Position numbers and translations under genes: made by a program. Positions 49,499 to 60,474 of a stretch of 64,000 nt of DNA are shown here, piece after piece (positions within the stretch are counted from its first letter, which is position 1; each line of letters begins with the position of its first letter). Source of the DNA: Neurospora crassa OR74A (taxonomy: Eukaryota > Ascomycota > Sordariomycetes > Sordariales > Sordariaceae); the NCBI RefSeq assembly GCF_000182925.2, contig NC_026505.1:2046001-2110000 (forward strand), given 5' to 3'. The notes beneath the pieces were generated by a model. That model saw only the letters and a program-made list of their open reading frames with translations. It ran no database searches and had not been told where the DNA came from.

Positions 49499-49975
49499 TC
49501 AGGACTGGACTCCATTGGGCGTCGCGTTGGCAAACTCAAGTTTGGATAGGACAAGCTCGGCTACCTGTTTGAAAGCTTCCATCTCCTCTTCAACAGTCCC
49601 GCCAAGGCCGGCACTGGCAAAGCTCACCGAGTTGCCCACATAGGTAGGCAGTTGCGTCCTCCTTGTGATCAGCTTTGCCAGTCGGGTGGTAAACTCCAAC
49701 GTCGGCTCAACCGTACAAAGAGGAGTTGACAAAGGCTGTGTCGGGTTGTATCTCTAGACCAAGATTAGTCACTGTAAAATGTATCGAATAGGCGATCAAC
49801 TCACATCGGGCAGTGCATAAACAAATGACCCCAATGGAGTGGGTGATGTAGCCTCTTCGGCCGAAGCAGTCGTGAGGAAGAGCACAACGGCTTTGGACTT
49901 GGCTGTCAATTGAATGTAGATGCGCGTGTCCACGGATCGCGGTAGAGGAAGCGAGAGCTGGATAGGGGCATCCAT
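49499..49975 (-). CDS. Proteasome assembly chaperone 4-like protein (PAC4/Poc4)
   Basis: Two exons, 49805-49975 and 49499-49753, encode 141 residues. The 51-bp intron has donor GTGAGT, branch GACTAAT and acceptor CTAG in phase 0. The fold-level pattern matches PAC4: an N-terminal strand pair (IYIQLTAKSKAVVLFL), then YALPDRYNPTQPLSTPL aligned to the human SRYDSIPVSTSLL, LAKLITRRTQLPTYVGNSV aligned to LARKTNKQVFVSYNL, and EEEMEAF near the end, which is a hallmark of the family. PAC4 pairs with PAC3 and acts early in assembly of the 20S alpha-ring in the cytosol. The frame extends upstream only through TTG, so the ATG at 49975 is chosen. The family assignment is by remembered alignment and is good but not certain. 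The divergent neighbour at 50891 is a methyltransferase. Confidence 0.78.
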
Positions 49976-50890
49976 GATGTCCTCATATGTCCGTGGTGAT
50001 CTCAAATGTATCGAGGATTTCTAGGACAATTTGCAAATCCGACGGTTTGCTTTGTTCCTGGGACTGAACTGCGAATGAAAGAGCTGGTCGGCTTCGGGAT
50101 CGATAGAGGTTCGTCCAGGTTGATGTTCAACTTGCGAGCAATGGCAAGGAACAGGCGGGACGGGAGTGAGGAAGACGGATGGAGTTTGGTATCGGCGGGT
50201 GTTGGACGGGCGTTGGAAGTGAATGGAAACATGTCCGCGGCTGGTGAGATCAGGCCCGGACAGCGTGCCGGACCTGAAGCAGGTGCAATAGTGAGAAATT
50301 TACAGCGGATGGCCACTGCAGTTTCCCGTGCAATTGCCGCCTCCGGATTTCGTAGCGCTATCAGGCACGCATGAGAGGAACTGCTCCTTCCATTTCACCT
50401 TTACGACGAAAATGAAAATTGATGAACACACATTGGATTGATTTGGTGAGAACGCCGTAGAATGTTTGTTATTTTGATTTCCCTCCTCACTTATTGTTTT
50501 CATAAAACCTCCAAACATTGATGTGGACAAACCACGGCAGATGGAGGACAACATGGATCAATGAACCCGCTCATAACCGGCCCGGCAGTGAGAGGAGACG
50601 ACCGTTGCCGACCTCCGCGCCGAGACTCTTCAACTAGGCAAAAGACGCGGCTCCGATACTGGCCGCCCAGATCCACAACACCCAACGTTGACTACGCGTC
50701 CCCTCGCACTGATACTTGTAACTACTTAGTATCTCTTCGTCATATCACTTTTGACCACAGGACACACACCACTTGAGAGGAACAGTTGTCTTTTGAGCCC
50801 CGCCCTCGTCCCTCCAAAAGACGAAGACGCTTCAAGACCGCAACCCATTTATAAACCACAAAAGGATCCATCCCGACAGAGAAGCTTGAG
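49976..50890. other. Divergent promoter region
   Basis: About 0.9 kb separates the PAC4-like gene (minus) from the methyltransferase gene (plus). A 104-codon minus-strand frame at 50002-50316 has a true-looking composition but no motif and no splice link that I can support; it is probably 5' leader or chance. Confidence 0.45.
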
Positions 50891-52362
50891 ATGGAGGAGG
50901 GCGAGCAGCAGTGGAAAGGCGTGAAGAGTGCCATTGAAGACCCGGAGGAGGCAAGAGTCATATATTGTGCACTCGACTCATTTGTGTCAGTAGCCCCCAT
51001 CACTCCTGCTTGACCTTTGCCTTTGGACCCTGTCCAGACCCCCGCAACTCATGGAGTCTGCTTGTTTTTTTTTCCCGAAAAAAAAGAAGTCATTCTCGGC
51101 TTCCGTCATTCGGCGACATGCATGGTGATGGCCGGCCGGTCATCACGCCCGGCAGATCCGGTTTTGTTCACCCTGGTTCAAGCTCGTCAAACATGCATTT
51201 TCCCTATCACTGACTGAAGAGTAGCCAATATGCCCGGATAGCACACTTCAACTGCACTCACTTGAGGAGGCAGTCCTTTTATGCTCTTCCCGAGGCTCAC
51301 TGGAAGATGCTAGCAGCGCCACCCTTCAACTATCTGGACACTCTGGACAAGGTTGACAATGCCATCGAGTCCAACGCTGAACTAGCACGCGCCATAGTCC
51401 GCGTAGGTCTGGTCAACTTCCAACCACAGGACGTCACGCAGGGCAGCGAACCTACGATCCCTCCCCGATGGAGGGGCTGCGCGAAACGCTTGGATATCGA
51501 CAAAGCCCGTAGTACTCTCAGGCAGTTCTACCGAGACTGGTCCGCTGAGGGCAAATCCGAGCGTGAAATATGCTTTGGCCCTGTTTTCCGCGCCCTAGAA
51601 GCACAAAAGGAGTCAAGGCCAAGAGACGCCTCGCCCATGCGGGTGCTTGTGCCCGGGGCAGGGCTGGGCCGCCTTGTCTTTGAGCTTTGCGCCAAAGGGT
51701 ACGTCGCTGAAGGCAATGAGATATCCTACCATCAGCTGCTCGCCTCATCTTATATCCTGAACTGTGTTGAAAAGCCAGGGCAACACACTATTTACCCCTG
51801 GATTCACACTTTCTCTAACCATTCAACACGAGATAACCACCTGCGAAAGTACGCCATCCCAGATGTGCACTGTGCAAACGAGCTCACACGGTTAGAAGAG
51901 GAGGGAGTTGCCATTGGAGAAATGAGCATGACGGCTGCTGATTTCCTGTGTCTTTACACTGAAGACTACCAAGCCGAAGCCTGGGATGCGGTGGCTTGCG
52001 TTTTCTTCCTCGACACCGCTCCGAACTTGATTCGGTATCTGGAAACCATCCTTTATTGTCTAAAACCTGGTGGTCTGCTCATCAACCACGGCCCATTGCT
52101 CTGGCACTTTGAGAACAATGCACCTGGAGGACACGGACATGATGATGATGACGGCGACTATGATACCACCGGAATTGCGGACCCTGGTAGCTTTGAACTC
52201 TCCGATGACGAGGTGATGGCGCTGGTCACCAAAGTCGGGTTTGAAATCGTCTCGCGCGAGACCGGCATTGAATCACCCTATCTTTTGGACCAGGAGTCTA
52301 TGCTACAAACAGTGTATAAGGCGAGCTCATGGGTGGCCCGCAAACCACACACCACGGCATAG
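50891..52362 (+). CDS. N2227 family / carnosine N-methyltransferase-like SAM-dependent methyltransferase
   Basis: Two exons, 50891-50985 and 51225-52362, encode 410 residues. The first exon ends ALDSF and the second continues QYARIAHFNCTHLRRQSFYALP, as in the family. The intron (239 bp) has donor GTCAGT, branch CTGAC and acceptor GTAG; two alternative nearby junctions also keep frame. The SAM-binding motif VPGAGLGRLVFELCAKGY lies at about 172-189, followed by EGNEISYHQLLASSYILN, YPWIHTFSNH, MSMTAADF, DAVACVFFLDTAPNLI and LKPGGLLINHGPLLWHFEN. All align in order with human CARNMT1, which methylates carnosine to anserine; yeast YNL092W is the fungal relative. The in vivo substrate in fungi is unclear. 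The Asp-rich insert GHDDDDGDYD after WHFENNAPGG is lineage-specific-looking. The frame starting at 51262 uses TTG and is not the start. Confidence 0.9.
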
Positions 52363-52572
52363 GACCGAAGTCACCTCTCATGACTTTACAACCGAATATG
52401 GGCTGTCACCGTGAGATTTATACGTGTGACTAATCTATATAGCACGGGCTATAGTGGCTCGTGAAACAAAGGACGAAGAGGAGTGTTACCACATACCCGC
52501 ACAGCATATCTACCTCTCGAATCTTTCTACATGAACTCCCTTTCTCTACAACAAAGCTCCAATACACCAAAC

Positions 52573-53625
52573 TCACAACTTTGCGCTCTCCACATTCAAC
52601 TGCCCCTTCGCCCACATCGCACCACCATCAATCGCAATTGTCGCCCCATTCACGTGCGCACCCGCCCTACTCGCCAAATACACCACCACGCCCGCAATAT
52701 CCTCCGGCCGACCAAGCCTCTTCATCGGGTTCGCCGCCGCGATGCTCTCCTTCCCGCCGCTCATATCCAACAGCCCGTTGCTCATCTTGGTCGGAAAGAA
52801 ACCCGGGCAAATGCTATTCACAGTAATACCCCTCGGTCCCAGCTCCACCGCCAGATTCCTCCCCAAATGAATGACCGCCGCCTTGGAAGCACTATACCCA
52901 TACGTCCCTTGCTTGCCAATCGTGCCAATACCCAAGCCCGCCACCGAAGCCGTGATGATGACGCGGCTCGGGTCCTCCACGCTCGCCTTCTTCTGCAAAA
53001 GGGGCGCAAACTCCCGGATGGTGTTGAACACGCCCCGGACATTCAGGTCCATGACCTTGGCAAAGGCCGAATCGGGATGCTCGTCAAAGGGCGCGCCCCA
53101 GGTGGCACCGGCGTTGGCTAGCAGAATGTCGACGTGGTCGGTGTGCTTGGCGACTTCGGAGACGAGGTGCTGAACGCCTGATAAGGTGGCCGCGTCGGCG
53201 GGGATGGAGATGGCCTTGGCGCCCGGGGCGAGACCGGGGAGGGCGTTGAGGGTCTTGACGGCGCTGTCGCAGGCGGAGGCTTTGCGGGAGGAGATGAAGA
53301 CTTTGGAGGCGCCAGCTTGAAGAAGGCTATAGGGGTGGGCGGGATCAATCAGTTAACGTTTTGTGGGACTTTTTGAGTGGATGAGTTATGGTTTGGGGAG
53401 TTGGTCGGGCAAGGAGAGACCTGTAAGAAGGATATAGTTGTAAAGAGACTGAAGAAGCAACATGGAAGTTGTTGTAATTTGATGTTGGTTATGAAGTTTA
53501 AAACTGAGAATATCTTACGCAGAAGCAGCACTCAGACCCAATCCTCTTGAACCGCCCGTCACGACAGCAACCTTGCCCTTGACAGAGAAGAGGGAAGGGA
53601 AATCATTAAGCTGAGCGTCCGCCAT
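52573..53625 (-). CDS. Short-chain dehydrogenase/reductase (3-oxoacyl reductase-like) with C-terminal AKL
   Basis: Classical SDR, NAD(P)H-dependent, of 286 residues. Two exons, 53519-53625 and 52573-53326, are joined over a 192-bp intron with donor GTAAGA, an upstream TTAAC/CTGAT region and acceptor ATAG; the codon for Ala is split. The cofactor motif TGGSRGLG lies at 23-30, NAGATWG at about 104-110, catalytic YSASK at about 179-183, and NSICPGFFPTKM follows. It resembles the proteins annotated as rhamnolipid-type 3-oxoacyl-ACP reductases and gluconate 5-dehydrogenases in fungi. The substrate is not deducible. The last residues are VESAKL, and the tripeptide AKL is an accepted peroxisomal PTS1 variant, so peroxisomal import is possible. 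The start MADAQLNDFPSLFSVKGK is a true ATG. Confidence 0.9.
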
Positions 53626-54398
53626 TGTGAATGTTGTCTCTTTCTTTCTTTCGTTCGATAGGTAAAAAAAAACAAGAGAAACCTAAAGAACAGTTAAAAA
53701 TGATAACTTTTGGGGGAAAAAAAGGTCAATAAGTTGATGTCACATATAATGTTTGAATTGAAGATCTAAAACCCGTACGTGGTGCCCTGGAACGGGACGT
53801 GGGTCGCTTTTTGACATCGGACAGTTTACCCCCTGTACTACTTGGTGTGCGGGGGAGAGACAGCTCGGTAGTGAGAGCCGAGGCTCTGGGGCCCCGCACT
53901 ATGTTCACGCAGTAGATCGCCTCGCTTCGCTTCCACACTACCTATCGGGAATCGGCACCTTCGTCGCCTTCGCCAGCTCCAAGTATTGAGTTTGAAAAAT
54001 AACATCATCTTCGAGTCTATGGTGAGAATGTGGCTGAATTAGGTTAAGGTTTGATTTCGGTCTGAAGGGGAAGAAAAAAAAACATTCATGATGTGATGTA
54101 TCGACAGCAGATTACTTAGTTTGTCCTTGGTAGGCACAGAATCGGAAGATGGAAGAGTACAAATTTCACAGTGCACTGCTAACCCGAATTTCAATGGTGT
54201 ATTGCGAAAGAGATCGGGTTTGTGGAATAGCTGTCGTCTACAGTTGACCGCGCGACACCTCAGTTACACTCGTTCTTGTCCAAAGAAGGACCCGAATTGA
54301 TCATCAAGTCTAAAGGTACGCTAGATACATCACTGCCGCTACTTGAATTGAGTAATATCTGTGCAACTCACCGTAATAATACATCCACTCAACAACGA
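53626..54398. other. Intergenic region, about 0.8 kb
   Basis: It holds the promoter of the SDR gene and the 3' side of the HERP-like gene. Nothing else is recognised. Confidence 0.5.
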
Positions 54399-56102
54399 TC
54401 AAGTTTGGAGAGGAATTGCTCGCTCCGGCGCATGTTCCGGGTGGTGTGCAGGACTGCCAGCATCGTTGTTGGCCGTTTGCTCGGCTTGATCTCCCTGCTG
54501 CTGGATCCCTTGCTCGTTGGCGGCGGCGGCGGCTGCAGCTGCTGCTGCTGCTTCTGCCGCTGCCGCTGCCGCAGCTTCTTGCCTTTCTCTCCGCTCACGC
54601 TCAGCACGCTCATGCGCTTCGAGCTGTGCAATATGCCTCTCAGCCACCCCAGGAGCGATACTAGCCAGAAACAAGAGGCCGGCTCTTTCAATGCGGCGGA
54701 AGAAATTGACCAAGTGGACGGCCCCAGCATTGTCGATATCTCGGCGCTCGTGTAATCCGACAAGACCCACGCCAGGCTCACCATTCGCGCCCGCAGGTGG
54801 TGGTGCTTGAGGTTGCGGAACATGCTGGCGTCGCTGCTGATTCGGGCCAGCCATATGAAGTAGTCCATCAAGATGTTGTCTGATTGGCCCAAGAGCTTGA
54901 TTGGCAAATCGATTCAGGAAACCCGCGTTCATGACGAGGACGCCAGCAGCCAGGGCCGCCATGGTAAATACTCGAGTCCAAGAAGAGTCGTTAGACGTAA
55001 ACCACCATATGAAGAAGATCAACCTGATGACCAGCCATATATGAGGCCACGCTGCAGCAACCAATGCGGCGGCTCCGACGGCGTTGTTTGGGTGTCCTAT
55101 TCCATGTCCAACAGCTCGATGACCGATCCTGATCCTCACCTGCACCGGTTGGTGTTGCCCTTGTGGTCTCTGTGGCTGGTTTTGGACTGGTGGTGCCGTG
55201 TGTAATGGAGGGTAGTTGAGCGCAGCTGGTTGAACAACTCCGGGGTACAACAAGGGTGGCTGCGGGAGGGTAAAGGCACGATGGCTCTGGAACGTTCCTG
55301 GTGTGGCGTACAGCTCCGATCCGTTCTTGACCAGAAGACCTCTTGGGCCAGTGGGAGAGGAAAGAATATACACCTCCGCTCGTTCTCTCTGCGGTGGGGA
55401 CTGTGGGTGAGGCACTGTAGCTGGTCCGTTCGTTGGATCAGAGGTTGATATCCCGGCTGCAGGACCGGTCATATGTTGGTAGATGTTTCGAATCTGTTCA
55501 TCTGTAGCTGGTGCTACTGCTGAAGGAGCCAAATTGCGCAAAGCGTCAATCCGGGCTTGCGTCCGCTGTACGTCAGCACGCCAATCGTTCTGTGATGAGG
55601 CGTCCTGCTGCGTTATCCTTTGCTCCCTAAGAACAGTTTGGCTTGAAACCGGTGCGGGTTGAAAGGAGGCAGTAGGGCCAGACGGGTGGTGGTTGGAGGT
55701 TCTGACCACGAGATGGAGAGGCTGTTGGTCGCCTGTGCGAAGCTGTTGACATGGCAGATTCGTCAGCCCATGTTCCCCCAATCTGTGTGCCATTGACGAA
55801 GGTGTGCTTACCTTGTCTTCACCAAAAACATCTAGTAAGGTATCACTCTCGCGGGCGAGCAATCGGCCTTGGTGGATGATGCGCTGCTCGTCATGAGCCG
55901 GGTGCATTGGAAGAACATCGCGGATCTTGTCCTTTAGTTGCCCAACCGTCGTTGCAGCTGGGAGGCCTTGAAAGTCAAGGTCGTCGGGGACGCCTTCGGA
56001 TGGGGAGACAAAGTGAATATTAACGAGCAGAGGAGCGTCCTCCCCGGTGGTTTCTGGCGCTGTAGGCAAAGACGCTGCCGGCTCTCGGTCATTGGCGGCC
56101 AT
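54399..56102 (-). CDS. HERP-like ubiquitin-domain membrane protein
   Basis: Two exons, 55812-56102 and 54399-55742, encode 544 residues. The 69-bp intron has donor GTAAGC, branch GGGCTGACG and acceptor CAACAG. Residues about 26-125 form a ubiquitin-like domain (LVNIHFVSP, VGQLKDKIRDVLPMHPAHDEQRI split over the family's RIIHQGRLL, then LLDVFGEDK|LRTGDQQPLHLVVR). A disordered linker follows. Two hydrophobic segments at about 323-345 and 352-375 (IWLVIRLIFFIWWF; VFTMAALAAGVLVM) mimic the membrane hairpin of animal HERPUD proteins, which act in ER-associated degradation. After these comes an Arg/Gln-rich region with a poly-Ala tract (about 480-510) broken by Glu. ER location and ERAD role are inferred from the architecture. 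The frame reaches 56114 only through TTG, so the ATG at 56102 is used. Confidence 0.82.
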   Translation of the reverse strand: MAANDREPAASLPTAPETTGEDAPLLVNIHFVSPSEGVPDDLDFQGLPAATTVGQLKDKIRDVLPMHPAHDEQRIIHQGRLLARESDTLLDVFGEDKVSTPSSMAHRLGEHGLTNLPCQQLRTGDQQPLHLVVRTSNHHPSGPTASFQPAPVSSQTVLREQRITQQDASSQNDWRADVQRTQARIDALRNLAPSAVAPATDEQIRNIYQHMTGPAAGISTSDPTNGPATVPHPQSPPQRERAEVYILSSPTGPRGLLVKNGSELYATPGTFQSHRAFTLPQPPLLYPGVVQPAALNYPPLHTAPPVQNQPQRPQGQHQPVQVRIRIGHRAVGHGIGHPNNAVGAAALVAAAWPHIWLVIRLIFFIWWFTSNDSSWTRVFTMAALAAGVLVMNAGFLNRFANQALGPIRQHLDGLLHMAGPNQQRRQHVPQPQAPPPAGANGEPGVGLVGLHERRDIDNAGAVHLVNFFRRIERAGLLFLASIAPGVAERHIAQLEAHERAERERRERQEAAAAAAAEAAAAAAAAAAANEQGIQQQGDQAEQTANNDAGSPAHHPEHAPERAIPLQT

Positions 56103-57864
56103 CCTGACTGTCAACGAACTCCTGGCGGGTGGCGATTGGCTCGGATCGGTCGTCTAAGCCAGAAGTATGTAGGGATCGATTGCTTCTTGGAGTCGCTTAC
56201 GGTGTAGCTACCTCTAGGTCAACAGGCAACTAGGTAGACTCGGAGATTACAGCAAGCGGATTCCGAAGGCTGGTGTACGATTCTTGCGAAAACAGAGCGC
56301 GGCAATCAGACGAATCACGGTTGTGTAAAGAAATGGGAGGGGCTATATTAATTCGAAGCGCGATTGTAGATGCTAGATTTGTTCTAGATGGGATGACAGT
56401 GGTGTTGAGGTGCGAGTTGTGGTACAGGTTGGTTGTCCAGGGCAGCTCCTAGAATAAATTCCACGTTGTCATTCAGACCGCGAGCAGCAGTCTGGGCAGC
56501 CAAGGATGTGGTACCTGGCCCCACGTTGAAAGAGGTTGCAGCAGTGCACGAGAAATGGGCTCTCTCTGCAGCATGACCTGGCGTGCTGAAGATATTTTCT
56601 TGTACGCGTGCTGCGGAGCCATGCACCCGGCAGGCACTCAGGTACTCGCTATCCCAGCTTCCCCACAAGCACGCAGAACTTTCCATCGTCTTCACTGCGT
56701 CTGTCTCTCTGCACTGGCACCCTACGGGTAGGTAGGTACCTATGTAGGTATTATATAAAGTAACACGGGGTTTGCTGGCGAGACTTTGGGGTAGAGGTAA
56801 GGTATTTAAGAAGATGCGATCGAGGGACACCGAGGTGAAGCCGTGAGGGGAGATCTGGGGACGGGAAGCTACAAGGTGAGTAAAAGAGGGGACTTGAAAC
56901 GGTACGGTACAGTACCTTCGTTTCATTACAGGCAGTGCCATGCCCGGGCGGCCGCTGTGCGTCTGGCACGCTTGCGTCATGACGCCCGGGAAAGAGCTTG
57001 GTACGATGGAAAACTTGATGGGATGGAAGGAGATCGCGTGCACATCGCCTCGTTCCATTGCCGTATTTATAGTATCTTCGTTGCCTTTCATCTTACCTAG
57101 GTCTGGACATGTCGTCTGTCTGCCCCGTTCACGCATCAACCACCAACATCCCGACACGAGCCGACCACCATATCTCGGTTGGACTCCATCCTCATCCCGG
57201 CTAACATTGCGCTCCATCAAAAGTCGAAAGACGGCAACCTGTACGGAGACCCGGGGAAACAGGGGAGGAGATACGGGGTAGGCGCACCATCGCCACCACT
57301 CGGACGGCTTCCTCACTGCCCAAGTCCAGACAGATTTCGTTGAATCGCTCTAGGTCAGACGGGCACGACTGGGTCAGATTTTACCCCAACGAATACCACA
57401 AAACACCCAACTATCGGGGCCTCTGCTACGACGTTGGCGCATACCAAGGCAGGACACGCGCAGTATCTCGTAGGGCTAGTCTAGAGTAGCCGAATTGTTG
57501 CCGCGGACAGCGACGCTTTGATACGTCTGCGGTCGTTGGTGTTTCCACTCGACTCTTTCACAAGCCAGAACATCGTCGACTCTAGCGGCGCCCATAGGTT
57601 GTAGGGAAACCCCTAGTAGCAGCCCCAGCGAGCCCCTTCTGCCCCTATTCGGTCAAGGCGGGAGCCCTGAAGGGCGTTCGGGCGACTTGTCCCGGCAGGG
57701 GTTGCAGTGCATTGTTGCGGACCCGCTAATTAACGGAAGCGACTTTTTCACTCGTTTCCCACTTTGCCTGTGGCCCTCGCTCGACTAGCCCTGGCTTCTC
57801 CGTGTGGTCCCAGCCAACGCTGTCGGCCCTGTCGCTCGTGAAAGACCGTCTTCCTCCCCCCAAG
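56103..57864. other. Intergenic region between divergent genes
   Basis: About 1.8 kb between the HERP-like gene (minus) and phosphatidylserine decarboxylase (plus). A 310-codon minus-strand frame at 56384-57316 has a low-complexity-free but motif-free sequence and plus-strand frames run across it; I do not support it. Confidence 0.45.
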
Positions 57865-59593
57865 ATGGCCTCTTTCCAGCTGGGCCCGGTCTCCGCTCGA
57901 GTCCGGGTTTCCACGCTTTCTTCGACAGCTTTCGGGCGGTGTCCGACTTCCACGCGCTTCACCAGACTCGAAATCCCGTTCTCTGCGTCGACACGGGCGC
58001 CCCCAGCCCACCAAATGTTTGGCCGACGCTTCTTTTCCAACCACATGCCAAAGCGGCCCAGGATGCAGTGGCACCCCATACCCATTGGCCTGGGCATCGG
58101 CCTTCTAGGCGTCATGCAGTTCTACAAAGTCTACACGAGAGACCGGGACGAAAAACGCCAGGCTGCCGTCGAAGGCTCCGAGCCTGGCCAAGCCGGCAAG
58201 CCCAAGAAGCGGCGCCGCATCCGGCCGGACGGCCCTTGGTACGTTGACCACGCCGGCTTGCTCAATTTTTTGAGGCGCCACGAGCTAACCACCCGGTGTT
58301 TAGGCAGGTTCAGGTCATGTCGACTCTTCCTCTCAAGGCCATGTCCCGTCTTTGGGGCAAGTTCAACGAATTGACCATCCCCTACTATCTCAGAGCTCCC
58401 GGTTTCCGTCTATATGCATACTTCTTTGGTGTCAAGTGAGTGAGACCCGGACTCCTCCCTTCCTCTCTCTCTCTGTCTTGTGCTGACACGTGCGCTCCAG
58501 TCTCGATGAAGTCGAAGAACAAGACCTCCACAAGTTCCCCAACCTCGCCGCTTTCTTCTACCGCACTCTCAAGCCCGGTGTCCGCCCCGTGGATCCCAAC
58601 CACAATGCCCTGGTTTCGCCGTCCGATGGTCGAATACTCCAGTTTGGGCGAATAGAAGGAGGCGATATCGAACAGGTCAAGGGTATGACTTATACTATCG
58701 ATGCGCTCCTCGGCCAGAACTCTCCAACTCCCAGCATCTCCGGTACGACGCTCCTCGACGAAAGCACCAAGGCGAAATCGGTCAATGGAGACTTTGAGGG
58801 CGACGAGGAATTGGTCAAGAAGGACGAAGAATTTGCCCGCGTCAACGGTATCTCTTACACTCTCCCGGATCTTCTCTCTGGTTCCAAGAAGCATGACAAG
58901 CTGTTCAAGCCCAAGGATGAGTCTGTCACCCCTTCCAAGACTTCCGAGACTGAGGTGAGCGCCGAGCTTGCGCTTGGTGAGAAGCCCTGGTACGACGTTC
59001 TCTCGGGTGGCGAGCGCCACACTCTCTACTATGCTGTCATCTATCTGGCTCCTGGCGACTATCATCGGTTCCATTCCCCCACGGAGTGGGTTGTCGAGCG
59101 CAGACGTCACTTTGCCGGCGAGCTCTTCAGCGTGTCCCCTTACCTACAGCGCACCCTCCCTGGTCTCTTCACCCTGAACGAGCGTGTCGTCCTCCTCGGC
59201 AGATGGCGTTGGGGCTTCTTCGGCTACGTCCCTGTCGGTGCGACCAATGTCGGCTCTATCAAGATCAACTTCGATCGCGAACTTCGGACCAACAGCTTGA
59301 CGACCGATACCGCTGCTGATCGGGCTGCGGAGCTTGCGGCGGCCAAGGGCGAGCCTTACCTGGGATATGCTGAGGCCACCTACGAAGCTGCCAGCCCGGT
59401 CCTGAAGGGTCATGCTTTGCGCAGAGGTGAGGAGATGGGTGGCTTCCAGCTTGGCAGCACCATCGTCCTTGTCTTTGAGGCGCCCGTTGCCGAGCACGAC
59501 GAGTCCGGCAAGGTCACCAAGGGATGGACCTGGGACGTCGAGAAGGGGCGGAAGATCAAGATGGGACAGACCTTGGGTCATGTTGCGCTCTAA
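57865..59593 (+). CDS. psd1: Phosphatidylserine decarboxylase, mitochondrial type (Psd1)
   Basis: Makes phosphatidylethanolamine from phosphatidylserine in the inner mitochondrial membrane; the enzyme self-cleaves to form its pyruvoyl cofactor. Three exons: 57865-58238, 58304-58435 and 58501-59593, encoding 532 residues. Both introns are 65 bp with CTAAC or CTGAC branch sites. The N-terminus (MASFQLGPVSARVRVST...) is rich in Ser, Thr and Arg, as expected for a mitochondrial presequence, and a membrane span follows (IPIGLGIGLLGVMQFYKVY). Family motifs: QVQVMSTLPLKAMSRLWG, SPSDGRILQFG (catalytic Asp), GDYHRFHSP (catalytic His), and LGST near the C-terminus. Cleavage between Gly487 and Ser488 would release a 45-residue alpha subunit. 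A fungal-type linker of about 100 residues separates the Asp and His motifs. The neighbour at 60475 is convergent. Confidence 0.96.
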
Positions 59594-60474
59594 TTTGAGC
59601 ACATAAAAGAACCCTTAGTACAGTGGGAGGCGTTTGAAGGGACGGAATGATTGAAAACTAGACAAGACTAAGGTGGTGTATTCGGGTTTCGGATCTCTTC
59701 AACATGTATCCTTTGACTTTATGCTCTTTATATGATACCCCTTCCCGGGTAGCAATATCTACGTTGCACTCTGTTTCTCATTTTCTTTTCATAGGTATAT
59801 ATCTTTCAAGATTGAAAGCATCAAAAAAGTATTCATAGCATGTGGTTGGGATCTGAAAAGGGCAGATGGATGGACGGGCGCTTATACATAGCTGGGAAAA
59901 CGAAATATCTGTACCAAACATACACCTCGTGCAACTGTATCTTCAAGAACATCATGATGATGCTGCGTTCCATCACATAGAGGAGTCGTCGTATAAAAGT
60001 GAATAAACATGGGCAATACTGTAGAATGAGATAAGTCCACACCCCAACCCCTACCTCGGGAGCCATATTTAGCGGCAAGTATTTTTAGTCTTATTTCCCC
60101 GCGCTCTCTCTCTACGTTTCTAGAAATTACCTTGGACTCTCAAAATCAGAGATCCTGACGTTTCATCTCATCCCTCCAAAGTTCAGACCAGGGCCAGGAT
60201 CAGGACATCGGCTGTCCGGCTCACAACATGGCACGTGCTTTTCAGTTCAACTCTTCTGCTACAGCCGACTTCTAAAGACGAACTGGAAATGCTCCCAACT
60301 GAATGATACTTGATGAAAAGAGGGGGTATTCATCATCTCTACTCTAGTCTATTTCTAGTGTAGCAGCATAGCAGGTCGGTCGACCATACCGTGACCATAT
60401 GAAATCGCTTCGCTTCTTTATTTAACAAACACAAACACACACAAAACTTCCCTTCCTTAGGTCAGGTCCTCCCC
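59594..60474. other. Convergent 3' region
   Basis: About 0.9 kb between the ends of psd1 (plus) and the nitroreductase (minus). It should contain both 3' UTRs. AT-rich; no gene supported. Confidence 0.5.

Noticed and set aside
50002-50316. 104-codon minus-strand frame upstream of the PAC4-like gene
   Set aside because: No motif and no splice junction joining it in frame to the gene at 49975.
56384-57316. 310-codon minus-strand frame between the HERP-like gene and psd1
   Set aside because: Motif-free, with competing plus-strand frames across the same DNA; it may be promoter sequence.
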